Origin: Lentimicrobiaceae bacterium
GTDB lineage: Bacteria > Bacteroidota > Bacteroidia > Bacteroidales > WCHB1-69
Assembly (NCBI GenBank): GCA_009776395.1
Contig: WRNX01000015.1
Span: 1 to 17,998, forward strand
Direction: 5' to 3'
DNA length: 17,998 nt
Both the position numbers and the translations under genes were made by a program. The stretch's first letter is position 1; each line of letters opens with the position of its first letter. The notes beneath the pieces were generated by a model that was given only the letters and a program-made list of their open reading frames with translations, was not told the origin of the DNA and did no database searches. Below, piece by piece: positions 7,870 through 15,500 of this stretch.

Positions 7870-8976
7870 ATGAAACAATTTTTATCTTTCGTGAATAAAG
7901 AGTTTATGCATATTTGGCGCGACAAACGCACTATTTTGGTAGTGATTGGATTGCCCGTTATTCAGATGATTTTGTTTGGATTTGCTATTTCAACGGAAGT
8001 ACGGAATGTGCGGTTCGGTACGTTTAATCCCACAAAAGATGCAGTTTCTTTAAAATTGGAAGAACATTTTATAAACAATCATTATTTTACTTATATTGAA
8101 GAAATTACAGATCCAAATCATGTTGCAGATTATTTTAAACAGGATAAAGTTGATATGATTTTGGTGTTTGAAAATAATTTTGAATATAAACTTACGCATC
8201 AAGGGGAAGCGCATATTCAAATACTTACCGATGGCATAGACCCAAACAGCGCTACTGCTATTGCCAATTACGCCCATCAAATTATTCAGAAATATCAACA
8301 GGAAATCTCTGCACAGATGCCAAACGGATATTTTATTATTCCTCAAATCAGATTGTTGTATAACCCGCAGATGAAATCTGCTTTTAATTTTGTGCCGGGA
8401 GTAATGGGATTAGTTTTGACGATTATTTGCGCCATGATGACTGCTGTTTCTATTGTAAGAGAAAAAGAACGCGGATCTATTGAAGTGTTGTTAGTTTCCC
8501 CCATTAAACCCATTTACATAATGATTGCCAAAATGTTGCCCTATTTAGTCATCTCTGGAATCATTATGGTACTTATCATTTTACTTTCTATTTTTATGCT
8601 GGGAGTACCTATGGCTGGCAGTTACGTTACTTTTTGCTTAGTATCGCTGATTTTTGTGATTGCAATGCTCGCTATGGGGTTATTAATTTCAACTTTGGTG
8701 GACAATCAAGTAATTGCTTTATTATTATCGGGTATGGGGTTAATGATGCCTACTGCTTTGTTATCCGGAATGATTTTTCCTGTAGATAATATGCCCTGGT
8801 TATTACGTGCTATTTCTTTCTTTTTGCCTGCACGATGGTTTATTGCGGCTATTCGCAAAGTGATGATAGAAGGTTTGTATTTTGTATCTATTTACAAAGA
8901 GTTTATAATTCTTTTAGTAATGACATTAGTATTGTTAGTCATCAGTTTGAAGAAGTTTAAAATTCGGTTGGAATAG
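7870..8976 (+). CDS. ABC-2 type exporter permease (YbhR/YbhS-like)
   Basis: This is a 368-residue ABC-2 exporter membrane subunit, the same length as E. coli YbhR. The order is a cytosolic N-terminus 'VNKEFMHIWRDKRT', TM1 at about 21-40, an extracytoplasmic domain of about 125 residues, then five hydrophobic helices from about residue 170 to the end. The coupling-helix motif 'REKERGSIEVLLVSPI' follows the second helix. A 'GMIFPVDNMPWLLRAISFFLPARWF' region is typical of the family's C-terminal half, as is the short basic tail 'KKFKIRLE'. In most Bacteroidota and Proteobacteria two such permeases are adjacent and co-oriented behind an ATPase gene. Here the likely partner is at 2604-3719 on the opposite strand, and no ATPase is in view. 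The gene has its own candidate promoter and is convergent with the S41 protease gene. Substrate unknown. Confidence 0.92.
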   Translation: MKQFLSFVNKEFMHIWRDKRTILVVIGLPVIQMILFGFAISTEVRNVRFGTFNPTKDAVSLKLEEHFINNHYFTYIEEITDPNHVADYFKQDKVDMILVFENNFEYKLTHQGEAHIQILTDGIDPNSATAIANYAHQIIQKYQQEISAQMPNGYFIIPQIRLLYNPQMKSAFNFVPGVMGLVLTIICAMMTAVSIVREKERGSIEVLLVSPIKPIYIMIAKMLPYLVISGIIMVLIILLSIFMLGVPMAGSYVTFCLVSLIFVIAMLAMGLLISTLVDNQVIALLLSGMGLMMPTALLSGMIFPVDNMPWLLRAISFFLPARWFIAAIRKVMIEGLYFVSIYKEFIILLVMTLVLLVISLKKFKIRLE

Positions 8977-9161
8977 AGTTAGTTTTTAAGAAATTAAAAC
9001 AAATTTTCAACTTGTGTGCTTTGTGAGAAATCTTTACGAACTGTGTGTGAAGAGATTTTGACTTTTAGGACAGATCCATCAAAAAAATAATTTTAGTCGG
9101 ACAATAATGCAAAATAATATATTATTATTATTAAGTTTTTTAATTAATTGATAAATATTAC
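8977..9161. other. 185-base convergent spacer with a degenerate GTG-rich repeat and an AT palindrome
   Basis: This is the largest gene-free stretch, lying between two convergent genes. At 9009-9031 it reads aacttgtgtgctttgtgag followed by aaat, and at 9039-9058 a related string starts aactgtgtgtgaag; together they look like two decayed copies with a period near 30 bases. At 9113-9126 there is a perfect 14-base palindrome, aataatatattatt, followed by ATT repeats, which could contribute to bidirectional termination but has no G-C pairs. I see no ORF, tRNA or promoter that fits either neighbour. Confidence 0.5.
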
Positions 9162-10793
9162 TCATTTTTTCCCTGATAAAATCGTTTTGTAACGTTTTGC
9201 GTCCAAAAGAATTTCCATCGCTAATTTTATATCGGGATCAGTAACAAGTTGATTCTCAATTCTTCCCTTTTGAAAATAGTACCGCGCAACAATCTCATTC
9301 GCAATAAAATCAGATATTTCATTTTGAAATTTGTAAATATCATTACTTTTTTCAGTATCAATTTTTTTTAGTATTTCATTGTAAATGGGTTCAATAGCTG
9401 GGAAATATTTTTCGTTTTCTGCAACCTCCTTTAATTCTTTTAATAACTCCTCTGTTTCTGTTTTGTATTCAAAGTTTTTATTTACTGCGTAATCTGCAAA
9501 CTTTTTGTATTCGCTATCAGAAAGTTTAAATTGATTTGCCGGAAGAATATTATCATGTTTGTCTGCATATTCATTACAAAAATCAAAAATAATATTGTTA
9601 AATAGCAAGGCAATGAGTATATTGCTTGGGATAGAATCGGGGGTTGTCACATCGGGTTCTATGCCTCCTTTGTCATATACGGTTCTGCCGTTTTTGGTTT
9701 TGTAAGGAGTAGCAAGCGAATCGGGAATATGCGGCGCAGCACCTAAAGTATCTCTATTAAAGTAATCTACATTTTGCACGCAACGTCCGCTTGGAATGTA
9801 ATATTTGGATACCGTGATTTTAAAAGAAGTATTATAACTTAAAGGCACAATATTTTGTACCAATCCTTTTCCAAACGTTTTTTTCCCAAGTATAACGCCT
9901 CTATCCAAATCCTGAAACGCGCCCGCTACTATCTCTGATGAGGAAGCGCTTGCCTCATTTACCAACACAACCACAGGAATATCTTTATCAATAACCGGAG
10001 CTTTTGTTCTGAAAACATTATTTTGTTCTTTTATTTTTCCTTTGGTTTCTGCAATTATAACATTTTGATCTACAAAGATATTCATTAAATTTACGGCTTC
10101 GTGCAGCAAGCCTCCACCATTATTTCTCAAATCAAGTATCAAGTATTTCATTCCTTGATCTTTAAGTTTAATAAACGCATCTTTTACTTCCGAACTTGCT
10201 TTTTCGGTAAACTGGTTTAAATTAATATATCCGATTTTATTTTCAAGCATTCCGAAGTAAGGCACCGGAGGAAATTTAATATCTTCTCGTTTCACAGCAA
10301 AAGTGTATTTTTTACCATCCGTAGGGCGTTCTATTTCAACATTTAAAGATGTTCCAGGTTGCCCTTTTAATATAGTACTGATATCAGATGAGTTTTTATC
10401 CTGTACATTTTGTCCGTTTATTTTCAGAATAATATCCCCCGCACGAAGCCCCGCTCTGTGCGCAGGTGAATTTTCGTAAGGCTCTGCAATGACGACATTT
10501 TTCCCATGTTGCTGAATCAATGCGCCAATACCGCCATATTGTCCGGTAGTCATTAGTTTAAACTCCTCAATTTTCGATTCAGGATAATACACAGAGTAGG
10601 GGTCCAAACTTTCCAACATTCCATAAATAGCTTTGGTAACTAAATCGGTAGGATTGATATCATCGGCATATTTGGCGTTGAGTTCTTTTAGAATAGATAC
10701 AAAAATATCTACATTTTTGGCAATTTCAAAATCGTTTTGCGCAGATATTGAAATGGTTAAAAAGAAAATGGGAATCAGCAACAGTTTTTTCAT
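9162..10793 (-). CDS. S41-family carboxy-terminal processing protease (CtpA/Prc-like)
   Basis: This is a 543-residue periplasmic serine protease that trims C-termini of envelope proteins. The signal peptide (residues 1-18) ends 'ISISA' before Gln19. Residues 25-80 resemble the N-terminal helical segment of CtpA. A PDZ domain follows at about 82-170, with the 'AHRAGLRAGDIILKING' signature at 111-127. The protease core runs from about 180 to 395 with 'YLILDLRNNGGGLL' (217-230). The catalytic Ser284 lies in 'NEASASSSEI' and Lys309 in 'KKTFGKGLVQ'. Their 25-residue spacing matches the known Ser-Lys dyad of CtpA and Prc. The long C-terminal tail (about 395-543) is helical and common in Bacteroidota members. 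It is the last gene of the minus-strand run, 60 bases after the Fe-S oxidoreductase. No strong promoter is visible in that gap, so it is probably co-transcribed. Family certain; substrates unknown. Confidence 0.95.
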   Translation of the reverse strand: MKKLLLIPIFFLTISISAQNDFEIAKNVDIFVSILKELNAKYADDINPTDLVTKAIYGMLESLDPYSVYYPESKIEEFKLMTTGQYGGIGALIQQHGKNVVIAEPYENSPAHRAGLRAGDIILKINGQNVQDKNSSDISTILKGQPGTSLNVEIERPTDGKKYTFAVKREDIKFPPVPYFGMLENKIGYINLNQFTEKASSEVKDAFIKLKDQGMKYLILDLRNNGGGLLHEAVNLMNIFVDQNVIIAETKGKIKEQNNVFRTKAPVIDKDIPVVVLVNEASASSSEIVAGAFQDLDRGVILGKKTFGKGLVQNIVPLSYNTSFKITVSKYYIPSGRCVQNVDYFNRDTLGAAPHIPDSLATPYKTKNGRTVYDKGGIEPDVTTPDSIPSNILIALLFNNIIFDFCNEYADKHDNILPANQFKLSDSEYKKFADYAVNKNFEYKTETEELLKELKEVAENEKYFPAIEPIYNEILKKIDTEKSNDIYKFQNEISDFIANEIVARYYFQKGRIENQLVTDPDIKLAMEILLDAKRYKTILSGKK

Positions 10794-10853
10794 TGGAAAT
10801 TTTTATTATTAGAGTAAATAACAGAAATTCACCTTTAATATTGTGTAATGGAT

Positions 10854-12665
10854 TTATATAGTTTCGTCGAATTTCACAATATTATCATTAATCAATTCCG
10901 CCACATCTTTTACTTGAAAATCAGTGGCTTGCATAAATGCTTTTTTGCACATCGGACAAGCGGTGGCAATTAGATCGGGCTTCTTTTTCAAAAGATTTTG
11001 CAACGCCGCGTCTCTAATTTTCTTTTGGGCATCGCATTCCAAAGCCGTATTTCCCAAATTAAATCCACAACAGAAACTTTTCTCTTTTTCATTACTCACA
11101 GAAATCAGTTTTACAGCATTTTTCAGAACGTTGCGCGGGGCTTTATATACGCCGCAACCTCTACCCAACTCGCAAGGATCGTGATAGGCTACTTTTAAAT
11201 CCTGTTTGGTTATAGAGATTTTTTTATTTTTAATGCACTTTTCAATATATTCGGTATGATGAATAACCGGAATATTAAGTTTATATTCTTTTTTAAAAGA
11301 TTGGTAACATATTGGACATGAGGTTACTAATAGGTTAGCATTCGATTCGCGAATGAGTGCGGTATTTTTTCTTCGCAATTCTTTTGCCTGCTGTTCAAAT
11401 CCTTGTTGCAGCAAAGGACGTCCGCAACATATCGTTTTGTCGGCATCAATATGCCAGTATTTTTGTCCGGCAACTTCAAAAATATTTTTCATGGCATTGA
11501 TAATACCCGGCGTTAAATGCGACATACAACCGGAGTAGTAGGCAACCCTTCCAATGGCATTAAAAGGTTGAACAGATTCAACATATTGATAGTTTCCCTG
11601 GGTATCCAGTTCATCTTTATAGCGCATTTGTCTTCTAATTCTGGTTAATTCCAATCCTACAGGACATTCAGCCACACATCTATCACACATTAAACAATTG
11701 TTGGCAACCTCCGCTTTCAATCTTTTGTAACGCATCTCTCTTAACAAGTAAACAGATTGCACATCAGGAAGTTTTAATTCTTTGTGTAACGGACAATTGT
11801 CAATACAAATACCGCAACGCGAGCAGGCGCTCAGTTCAAATTTTGTAAATCCTGTAGGAGTTGTATCTTCCTGCAATCCTAACTTTCTTAAAAAAATAAG
11901 GAAAGGTTCTGTAAAAATGTGCATATATCTTGAAAACGGCATGGAAGTAAAGAAGATCCCGAGCGCCAACGAGTAAAATAGCCACCAGGTGGTTTCAAAA
12001 TACCAAAAAGTATCGCTACTTACTTTTGGAAAAACAAAACTAATCACTTCACCAAGTGTTTCGGTAAGGAATCCGCCGTTGTGGTATCTGTTTGCTGTAA
12101 CACTCTCAGCAATAAGTCGTAACGGAAAAATAAGCCACAGCGAGATCATCACAAACTTGTCAAATATCACATGTTTGGTAACTTTTTTCATTCCTACCAC
12201 GCGCGTATAGATTCGTTTTATCATGGCAATTCCGATGCCGGACAATACAAAACAAAGCAACAGATCCATAAGATGCGTAAAAAACATTTCCCCTTTAAAT
12301 TGCGGAAGTTCTTTTCCAAAATATCTAAAAAAGATAGGCACCCAAAGCGGATGTCTGCCTTCTATTGCCGTTGTTGCTTCAATAGCGCCTACAACAATAA
12401 GTAAAAACCATCCCAACGCGATGCTGGCGTGCATATATCCTAATACTAATTTGTGTTTGAATACTTTACGATGAAACAAGACTTCCATAATAATCTCCCA
12501 AATTGCAGGAATAAATTTCCATGAGAGGATATTTTTTCTCAAGACGGCACGTTGCAAACGATTGAATTGCCGAAACCATTTAAACCATTTGATAAAACAA
12601 AATACAAATAACAAAACAACGCCAATACAAAATGGAATAATAAACGGGTTGAAATATTGAGGCAT
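10854..12665 (-). CDS. Membrane-bound Fe-S/heme oxidoreductase (HdrD-like, EMO/DUF224-like)
   Basis: This 603-residue protein fuses a NarI/HdrE-like membrane domain to an HdrD-like Fe-S domain. Residues 1-255 hold about five or six transmembrane helices with His79, His131 and His249 as plausible heme b ligands. Two [4Fe-4S] motifs follow: C281/284/287/291 ('CSRCGICIDNCP') and C324/327/330/334 ('CLMCDRCVAECP'). Two cysteine-rich CCG domains follow, with C413-C414 and C450/C453 ('CPIC') in the first, and C498, C532-C533 and C570/C573 ('CPMC') in the second. The CCG type holds the noncubane clusters of heterodisulfide reductase. The architecture matches the DUF224/EMO group that links electron-transfer flavoprotein to menaquinone, so quinone-linked electron transfer at the inner membrane is likely. 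HdrD-like use of a disulfide is an alternative. The upstream ferredoxin-like gene is only 4 bases away and should be its partner. No etfAB or acyl-CoA dehydrogenase is in view. Confidence 0.88.
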   Translation of the reverse strand: MPQYFNPFIIPFCIGVVLLFVFCFIKWFKWFRQFNRLQRAVLRKNILSWKFIPAIWEIIMEVLFHRKVFKHKLVLGYMHASIALGWFLLIVVGAIEATTAIEGRHPLWVPIFFRYFGKELPQFKGEMFFTHLMDLLLCFVLSGIGIAMIKRIYTRVVGMKKVTKHVIFDKFVMISLWLIFPLRLIAESVTANRYHNGGFLTETLGEVISFVFPKVSSDTFWYFETTWWLFYSLALGIFFTSMPFSRYMHIFTEPFLIFLRKLGLQEDTTPTGFTKFELSACSRCGICIDNCPLHKELKLPDVQSVYLLREMRYKRLKAEVANNCLMCDRCVAECPVGLELTRIRRQMRYKDELDTQGNYQYVESVQPFNAIGRVAYYSGCMSHLTPGIINAMKNIFEVAGQKYWHIDADKTICCGRPLLQQGFEQQAKELRRKNTALIRESNANLLVTSCPICYQSFKKEYKLNIPVIHHTEYIEKCIKNKKISITKQDLKVAYHDPCELGRGCGVYKAPRNVLKNAVKLISVSNEKEKSFCCGFNLGNTALECDAQKKIRDAALQNLLKKKPDLIATACPMCKKAFMQATDFQVKDVAELINDNIVKFDETI

Positions 12666-12669
12666 AAAC

Positions 12670-13002
12670 TTATAGATTGTTTTCTTTTAGAATTTTACGA
12701 ATATTAATGATGAGCGATCGGAGGTTTATTCCTCTGGGGCATACTAATGTGCATTTTCCGCAAAGCATACAGGGTTTAATATTTTCTGCCAATTCTTCAT
12801 ACATTCCAGCGCTAAATTTGGTGTGTATTTTTCGAATATTAAAATCGGTGAATTGGGCTGCCGAGCAAGTGGCAGTGCAAGTACCGCACCGAATACAACG
12901 TTTGAATGAACCTACAGTTTTTTCCAACTGTTTAAACGGGGCGCGGTCAATATCCAAGTTAATAGTACGCCCCTGATTAATTTGAAATCCAAAATCAATC
13001 AT
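12670..13002 (-). CDS. Small dicluster [4Fe-4S] protein (HdrC-like subunit)
   Basis: This 110-residue soluble ferredoxin-like protein has two Cys motifs: C36/39/42/46 ('CIRCGTCTATC') and C78/81/84/88 ('CMLCGKCTLVCP'), separated by about 30 residues as in HdrC. Each should bind one [4Fe-4S] cluster. The final Cys of the first motif is followed by Ser rather than Pro, which is usual in HdrC. It ends 4 bases before the HdrD-like gene and starts 3 bases after the stop of the glycosyltransferase-like gene, so translation is probably coupled on both sides. The likely role is to pass electrons between a soluble donor and the membrane oxidoreductase. There is no transmembrane segment or signal peptide. 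The start ATG is the complement of 13000-13002; no earlier in-frame start is needed to complete the fold. Confidence 0.88.
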   Translation of the reverse strand: MIDFGFQINQGRTINLDIDRAPFKQLEKTVGSFKRCIRCGTCTATCSAAQFTDFNIRKIHTKFSAGMYEELAENIKPCMLCGKCTLVCPRGINLRSLIINIRKILKENNL

Positions 13003-13005
13003 GTT

Positions 13006-13905
13006 TTACAATTCTTTTTTTTGTCTTAGGATTAATTCATTAAACCAGTCGGCAAAAATTCTGGATAATCTTCTTTGATATACTTTTCTAAAAGTATAAT
13101 TATCGGCTTTTTTGTTTCTTTCAATGGTTTCAGGGTGTTGAAGCGGTAAAATGGGAGTAGATTTTTTCATCAGTTTTCTAACGCGCCGTTTACGTTTTTT
13201 AAAACCCACATTTGTAACCAAATTCACATTGGGAGAGATGCACAAACCGTTTTGTAGCCAAATATGGTAATTATATTGATATTCCCAATAATCTAAGTTA
13301 AATTTGCGTAATACATTATATATTCTATGGCAAAAAATCTTTTCTAAGGGATTGTTCACATATTTATCAATAACTGCAAACACTTCATCTGCATTATCTT
13401 GTACATCCAATTCAAAACCTTCCCATGCGCGGCGCCAGGTAGCAAACCCCCAAATAAATGAATATGCGGTGTAATGATAAGAATTTTTAAGATATTTTTT
13501 TCTTCTTTCCAAATAATTGGCGCCAATGTGCATGATTTGAGGAGTGTTCCGATATTTCTCCAATAATTGTTCGCAATAATGAAAAAAATCTAAATTAGGC
13601 AGCGTATCATCAAAAAGAATAATTCCTTCCTCTTCATTTTCAAACAACCAGGAAATTGCCTGATACACATTTTTCGATTTTCCAAGATGTTCATCGTGAA
13701 ACAAAAATTTAGTTTCACATTTCCATTCCGGCATGATTACCGAGCGTGTTTTGAGGCACATTTGGTAATCAATTTTAATATTTCTATTAGCGCCGTCGGC
13801 GGCAACATACAGTTTTTCTGGTTTTAGTTTTCTAATAATTTGAAACAGATTGTGCGTTTCTTCAACCCGATTGTACAAAACAAGTAAAACAGGAGTTTTA
13901 AACAT
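13006..13905 (-). CDS. GT-A-fold glycosyltransferase-like protein
   Basis: This 299-residue cytosolic protein has a nucleotide-diphospho-sugar transferase (GT-A) fold. The N-terminus 'TPVLLVLYNR' (4-13) and 'KLYVAADGAN' (31-40) are the first Rossmann strands. 'GIILFDDTLPN' (94-104) is the DxD-like metal-binding strand, with D99/D100 kept; in relatives I recall this reads more like 'EDDC'. 'SFIWGFATWRRAW' (149-161) is the characteristic acceptor-side motif of this subgroup, often annotated as an HlpA-like or family-2-like glycosyltransferase. The C-terminus (about 235-299) is very basic ('KKRKRRVRKLMKK'), which suggests contact with the membrane or a polyanionic acceptor. It follows mreB by 47 bases and precedes the Fe-S subunit gene by 3 bases. 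That points to a glycan-building role at the envelope, but neither donor nor acceptor can be read from the sequence. Confidence 0.75.
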   Translation of the reverse strand: MFKTPVLLVLYNRVEETHNLFQIIRKLKPEKLYVAADGANRNIKIDYQMCLKTRSVIMPEWKCETKFLFHDEHLGKSKNVYQAISWLFENEEEGIILFDDTLPNLDFFHYCEQLLEKYRNTPQIMHIGANYLERRKKYLKNSYHYTAYSFIWGFATWRRAWEGFELDVQDNADEVFAVIDKYVNNPLEKIFCHRIYNVLRKFNLDYWEYQYNYHIWLQNGLCISPNVNLVTNVGFKKRKRRVRKLMKKSTPILPLQHPETIERNKKADNYTFRKVYQRRLSRIFADWFNELILRQKKEL

Positions 13906-13952
13906 AATGTATTAAATTTAGTTGGCGAAAATAGAAAAAAAACGCTATTAGA

Positions 13953-14975
13953 TTATTTTATCAAAAAAGTAAACTTATCAAAGTTTTTCAAGGCAATACT
14001 CGTACCTCGTGCAACAGCTTTGAGTGGGTCTTCGGCAACATGAACTTTAAGTTTTGTTTTTTTTGCAATACGTTTGTCCAATCCTCTAAGAAGCGATCCG
14101 CCTCCTGCCATATAGATTCCTGTTTTATAGATGTCGGCAGAAAGTTCAGAGGGGGTATTTTCCAAAGCGTTAATAACAGCCATCTCTATTTTTGAAATTG
14201 ATCTGTCTAATGCTTGCGCAATTTCTTGATAACTAACTTTTACGGCAATAGGGATTCCTTGAAGCAAATCTCGCCCATATACTTCATAATCTTCGGGTGG
14301 ATTTTCTAAATCTTCAATGGCAGAACCTACATTAATTTTTACTTGTTCGGCAGTAGCTTCTCCAATGGCTATATTATGTTTTTTGCGCATGAAGTCAATA
14401 ATATCATCATTAAACTCATCACCCGCCACTTTGATAGATTTGCTGGTAACTATTCCACCCAGTGCTAATACCGCTATTTCACTTGTTCCTCCTCCAATAT
14501 CAATAATCATATTTCCGTTGGCATCTAAAACATCAATTCCAATACCTATTGCAGCAGCCATTGGTTCGTGTATCATGCGAACTTCTTTAGCGCCCGATTG
14601 CTCTGCCGAATCTCGCACAGCTCTTTCTTCCACTTCGGTTATTCCTGATGGAATACAAATTACCATTTTTAATGCCGGAGGAAAAAGCAATCCTTTCGAC
14701 CCAGTCATCTTGATAAATTCGCGAAGCATCATTTCTGTGGATTGAAAATCAGCGATAACGCCATCTTTCAATGGGCGAACAGTTTGTATATTCTCGTGCG
14801 TTCTCCCATGCATAAGAAGCGCCTTTTTTCCTACTGCCATGATGCGGCGAGTAGCTCTATCCAAAGCAATTATTGAAGGCTCATCAATAACAACTTTATC
14901 ATTATGTAAGATTACTGTATTTGCAGTACCTAAATCAATTGCTAATTCTTTGGTAAAAAATGAAAATAATCCCAT
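13953..14975 (-). CDS. mreB: Rod-shape-determining actin homologue MreB
   Basis: This is a 340-residue bacterial actin that organises elongasome peptidoglycan synthesis beneath the inner membrane. The amphipathic N-terminus 'MGLFSFFTKE' can anchor filaments to the membrane. The nucleotide-binding motifs are all present: phosphate-1 'AIDLGTANTVI' (12-22), connect-1 with 'HEPMAAAIG' (136-144), phosphate-2 'IDIGGGTSEIAVL' (158-170), and the adenosine motif 'YMAGGGSLLRGLD' (288-300). Length is normal. In many Bacteroidota mreB is followed by mreC, mreD, a PBP2 gene and rodA; here the next genes are a glycosyltransferase-like gene and Fe-S proteins. Either the cluster has been broken up, or this is a second copy. 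A TACTTTTG -7 element lies 38-45 bases upstream. The gene is divergent from a SPOR-domain protein that probably also acts in the cell wall. Identity is secure. Confidence 0.96.
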   Translation of the reverse strand: MGLFSFFTKELAIDLGTANTVILHNDKVVIDEPSIIALDRATRRIMAVGKKALLMHGRTHENIQTVRPLKDGVIADFQSTEMMLREFIKMTGSKGLLFPPALKMVICIPSGITEVEERAVRDSAEQSGAKEVRMIHEPMAAAIGIGIDVLDANGNMIIDIGGGTSEIAVLALGGIVTSKSIKVAGDEFNDDIIDFMRKKHNIAIGEATAEQVKINVGSAIEDLENPPEDYEVYGRDLLQGIPIAVKVSYQEIAQALDRSISKIEMAVINALENTPSELSADIYKTGIYMAGGGSLLRGLDKRIAKKTKLKVHVAEDPLKAVARGTSIALKNFDKFTFLIK

Positions 14976-15012
14976 TGTTATTTAATATTTTACGTTATTT
15001 TTTTATATCGCG

Positions 15013-15020
15013 CAAAAGTA
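15013..15020 (-). promoter_or_regulatory. Putative Bacteroidota -7 element for mreB
   Basis: The minus strand reads TACTTTTG, an exact TAnnTTTG match, giving a leader of about 30 bases before the mreB start. No good TTG -33 box is visible 19-21 bases upstream. Confidence 0.5.
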
Positions 15021-15101
15021 TATAAAAATTGTTTATATATGTTCATTTATTTTTTCTGGGCAAAATTTAAATTTTTCATGTTTATTTGCCAAAAATTTTT
15101 T

Positions 15102-15500
15102 ATGCTAAAACAAGCCATTTTATTCTCGTTTTTATTTTTACCTTTTACCTTTTGCTATACGCAAAACAATGTCGTATACAATATTGAAAATGGAATAGAT
15201 TTTGTAGAACAACAGTATGTTGATGCATGGAAAAAGATAAAAAAAATTGATGGATTTCGTATTCAAATTACTTCTTTTTCAGGAGTCAATTCTAGAACCT
15301 CTATTGAGAACATGGCAGAGCAATTTAAACAGCAGTTTTCAACCATACCTTTTTATATTACTTATTTTGAGCCTAATTTCAGATTACGGGTTGGAAATTT
15401 CCGTACTAAATTAGATGCTTACAAAATGCTGCAAAAAATATCTCTTTCTTTTCCTGGCGCTTTTGTGTTGAAAGACCAAATAGATTTTAAAAATCAATAG
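15102..15500 (+). CDS. Small secreted SPOR-domain protein
   Basis: From the ATG at 15102 this is a 132-residue exported protein with one SPOR domain, a fold that binds septal or denuded peptidoglycan. Residues 1-20 form a signal peptide (MLKQAILFSFLFLPF...) with likely cleavage before Gln21. The SPOR region spans about 50-130: 'GFRIQITSFSG', then a helix 'MAEQFKQQF', the strand 'FYITYFEPNFRLRVGNFRT', and 'DAYKMLQKI...FPGAFVLKD'. An earlier in-frame ATG at 15039 would add 21 residues rich in Phe and Lys before the signal peptide. I reject it because it would displace the signal sequence. The gene is divergent from mreB and 38 bases upstream of pdxJ. A cell-wall role fits the mreB neighbourhood, though only domain-level evidence supports it. 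Confidence 0.83.
   Translation: MLKQAILFSFLFLPFTFCYTQNNVVYNIENGIDFVEQQYVDAWKKIKKIDGFRIQITSFSGVNSRTSIENMAEQFKQQFSTIPFYITYFEPNFRLRVGNFRTKLDAYKMLQKISLSFPGAFVLKDQIDFKNQ

Noticed and set aside
8050..8346. 98-codon minus-strand frame inside the second ABC-2 permease
   Set aside because: It mirrors the hydrophobic and Asn/Ile-rich composition of the permease's opposite strand and has no support.
9113..9126. AT palindrome as a strong intrinsic terminator
   Set aside because: The 14-base palindrome contains no G-C pair and has no loop; it is noted within the spacer entry only.
10924..12474. Several 60-90-codon plus-strand frames opposite the Fe-S oxidoreductase gene
   Set aside because: They overlap each other in different frames within one strongly conserved gene and show no domain or start context of their own.
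14317..14745. 142-codon plus-strand open frame antisense to mreB
   Set aside because: It lies wholly inside mreB, has no recognisable domain or plausible promoter, and its composition is that of a shadow frame of a conserved gene.
15039..15101. N-terminal extension of the SPOR protein from the ATG at 15039
   Set aside because: It would put 21 Phe/Lys-rich residues in front of a good signal peptide; the ATG at 15102 gives a normal exported protein.
15102..15161. SPOR protein as a lipoprotein through 'FTFC'
   Set aside because: The residue before Cys is Phe, which does not fit a lipobox (Gly, Ala or Ser expected); cleavage before Gln21 fits better.
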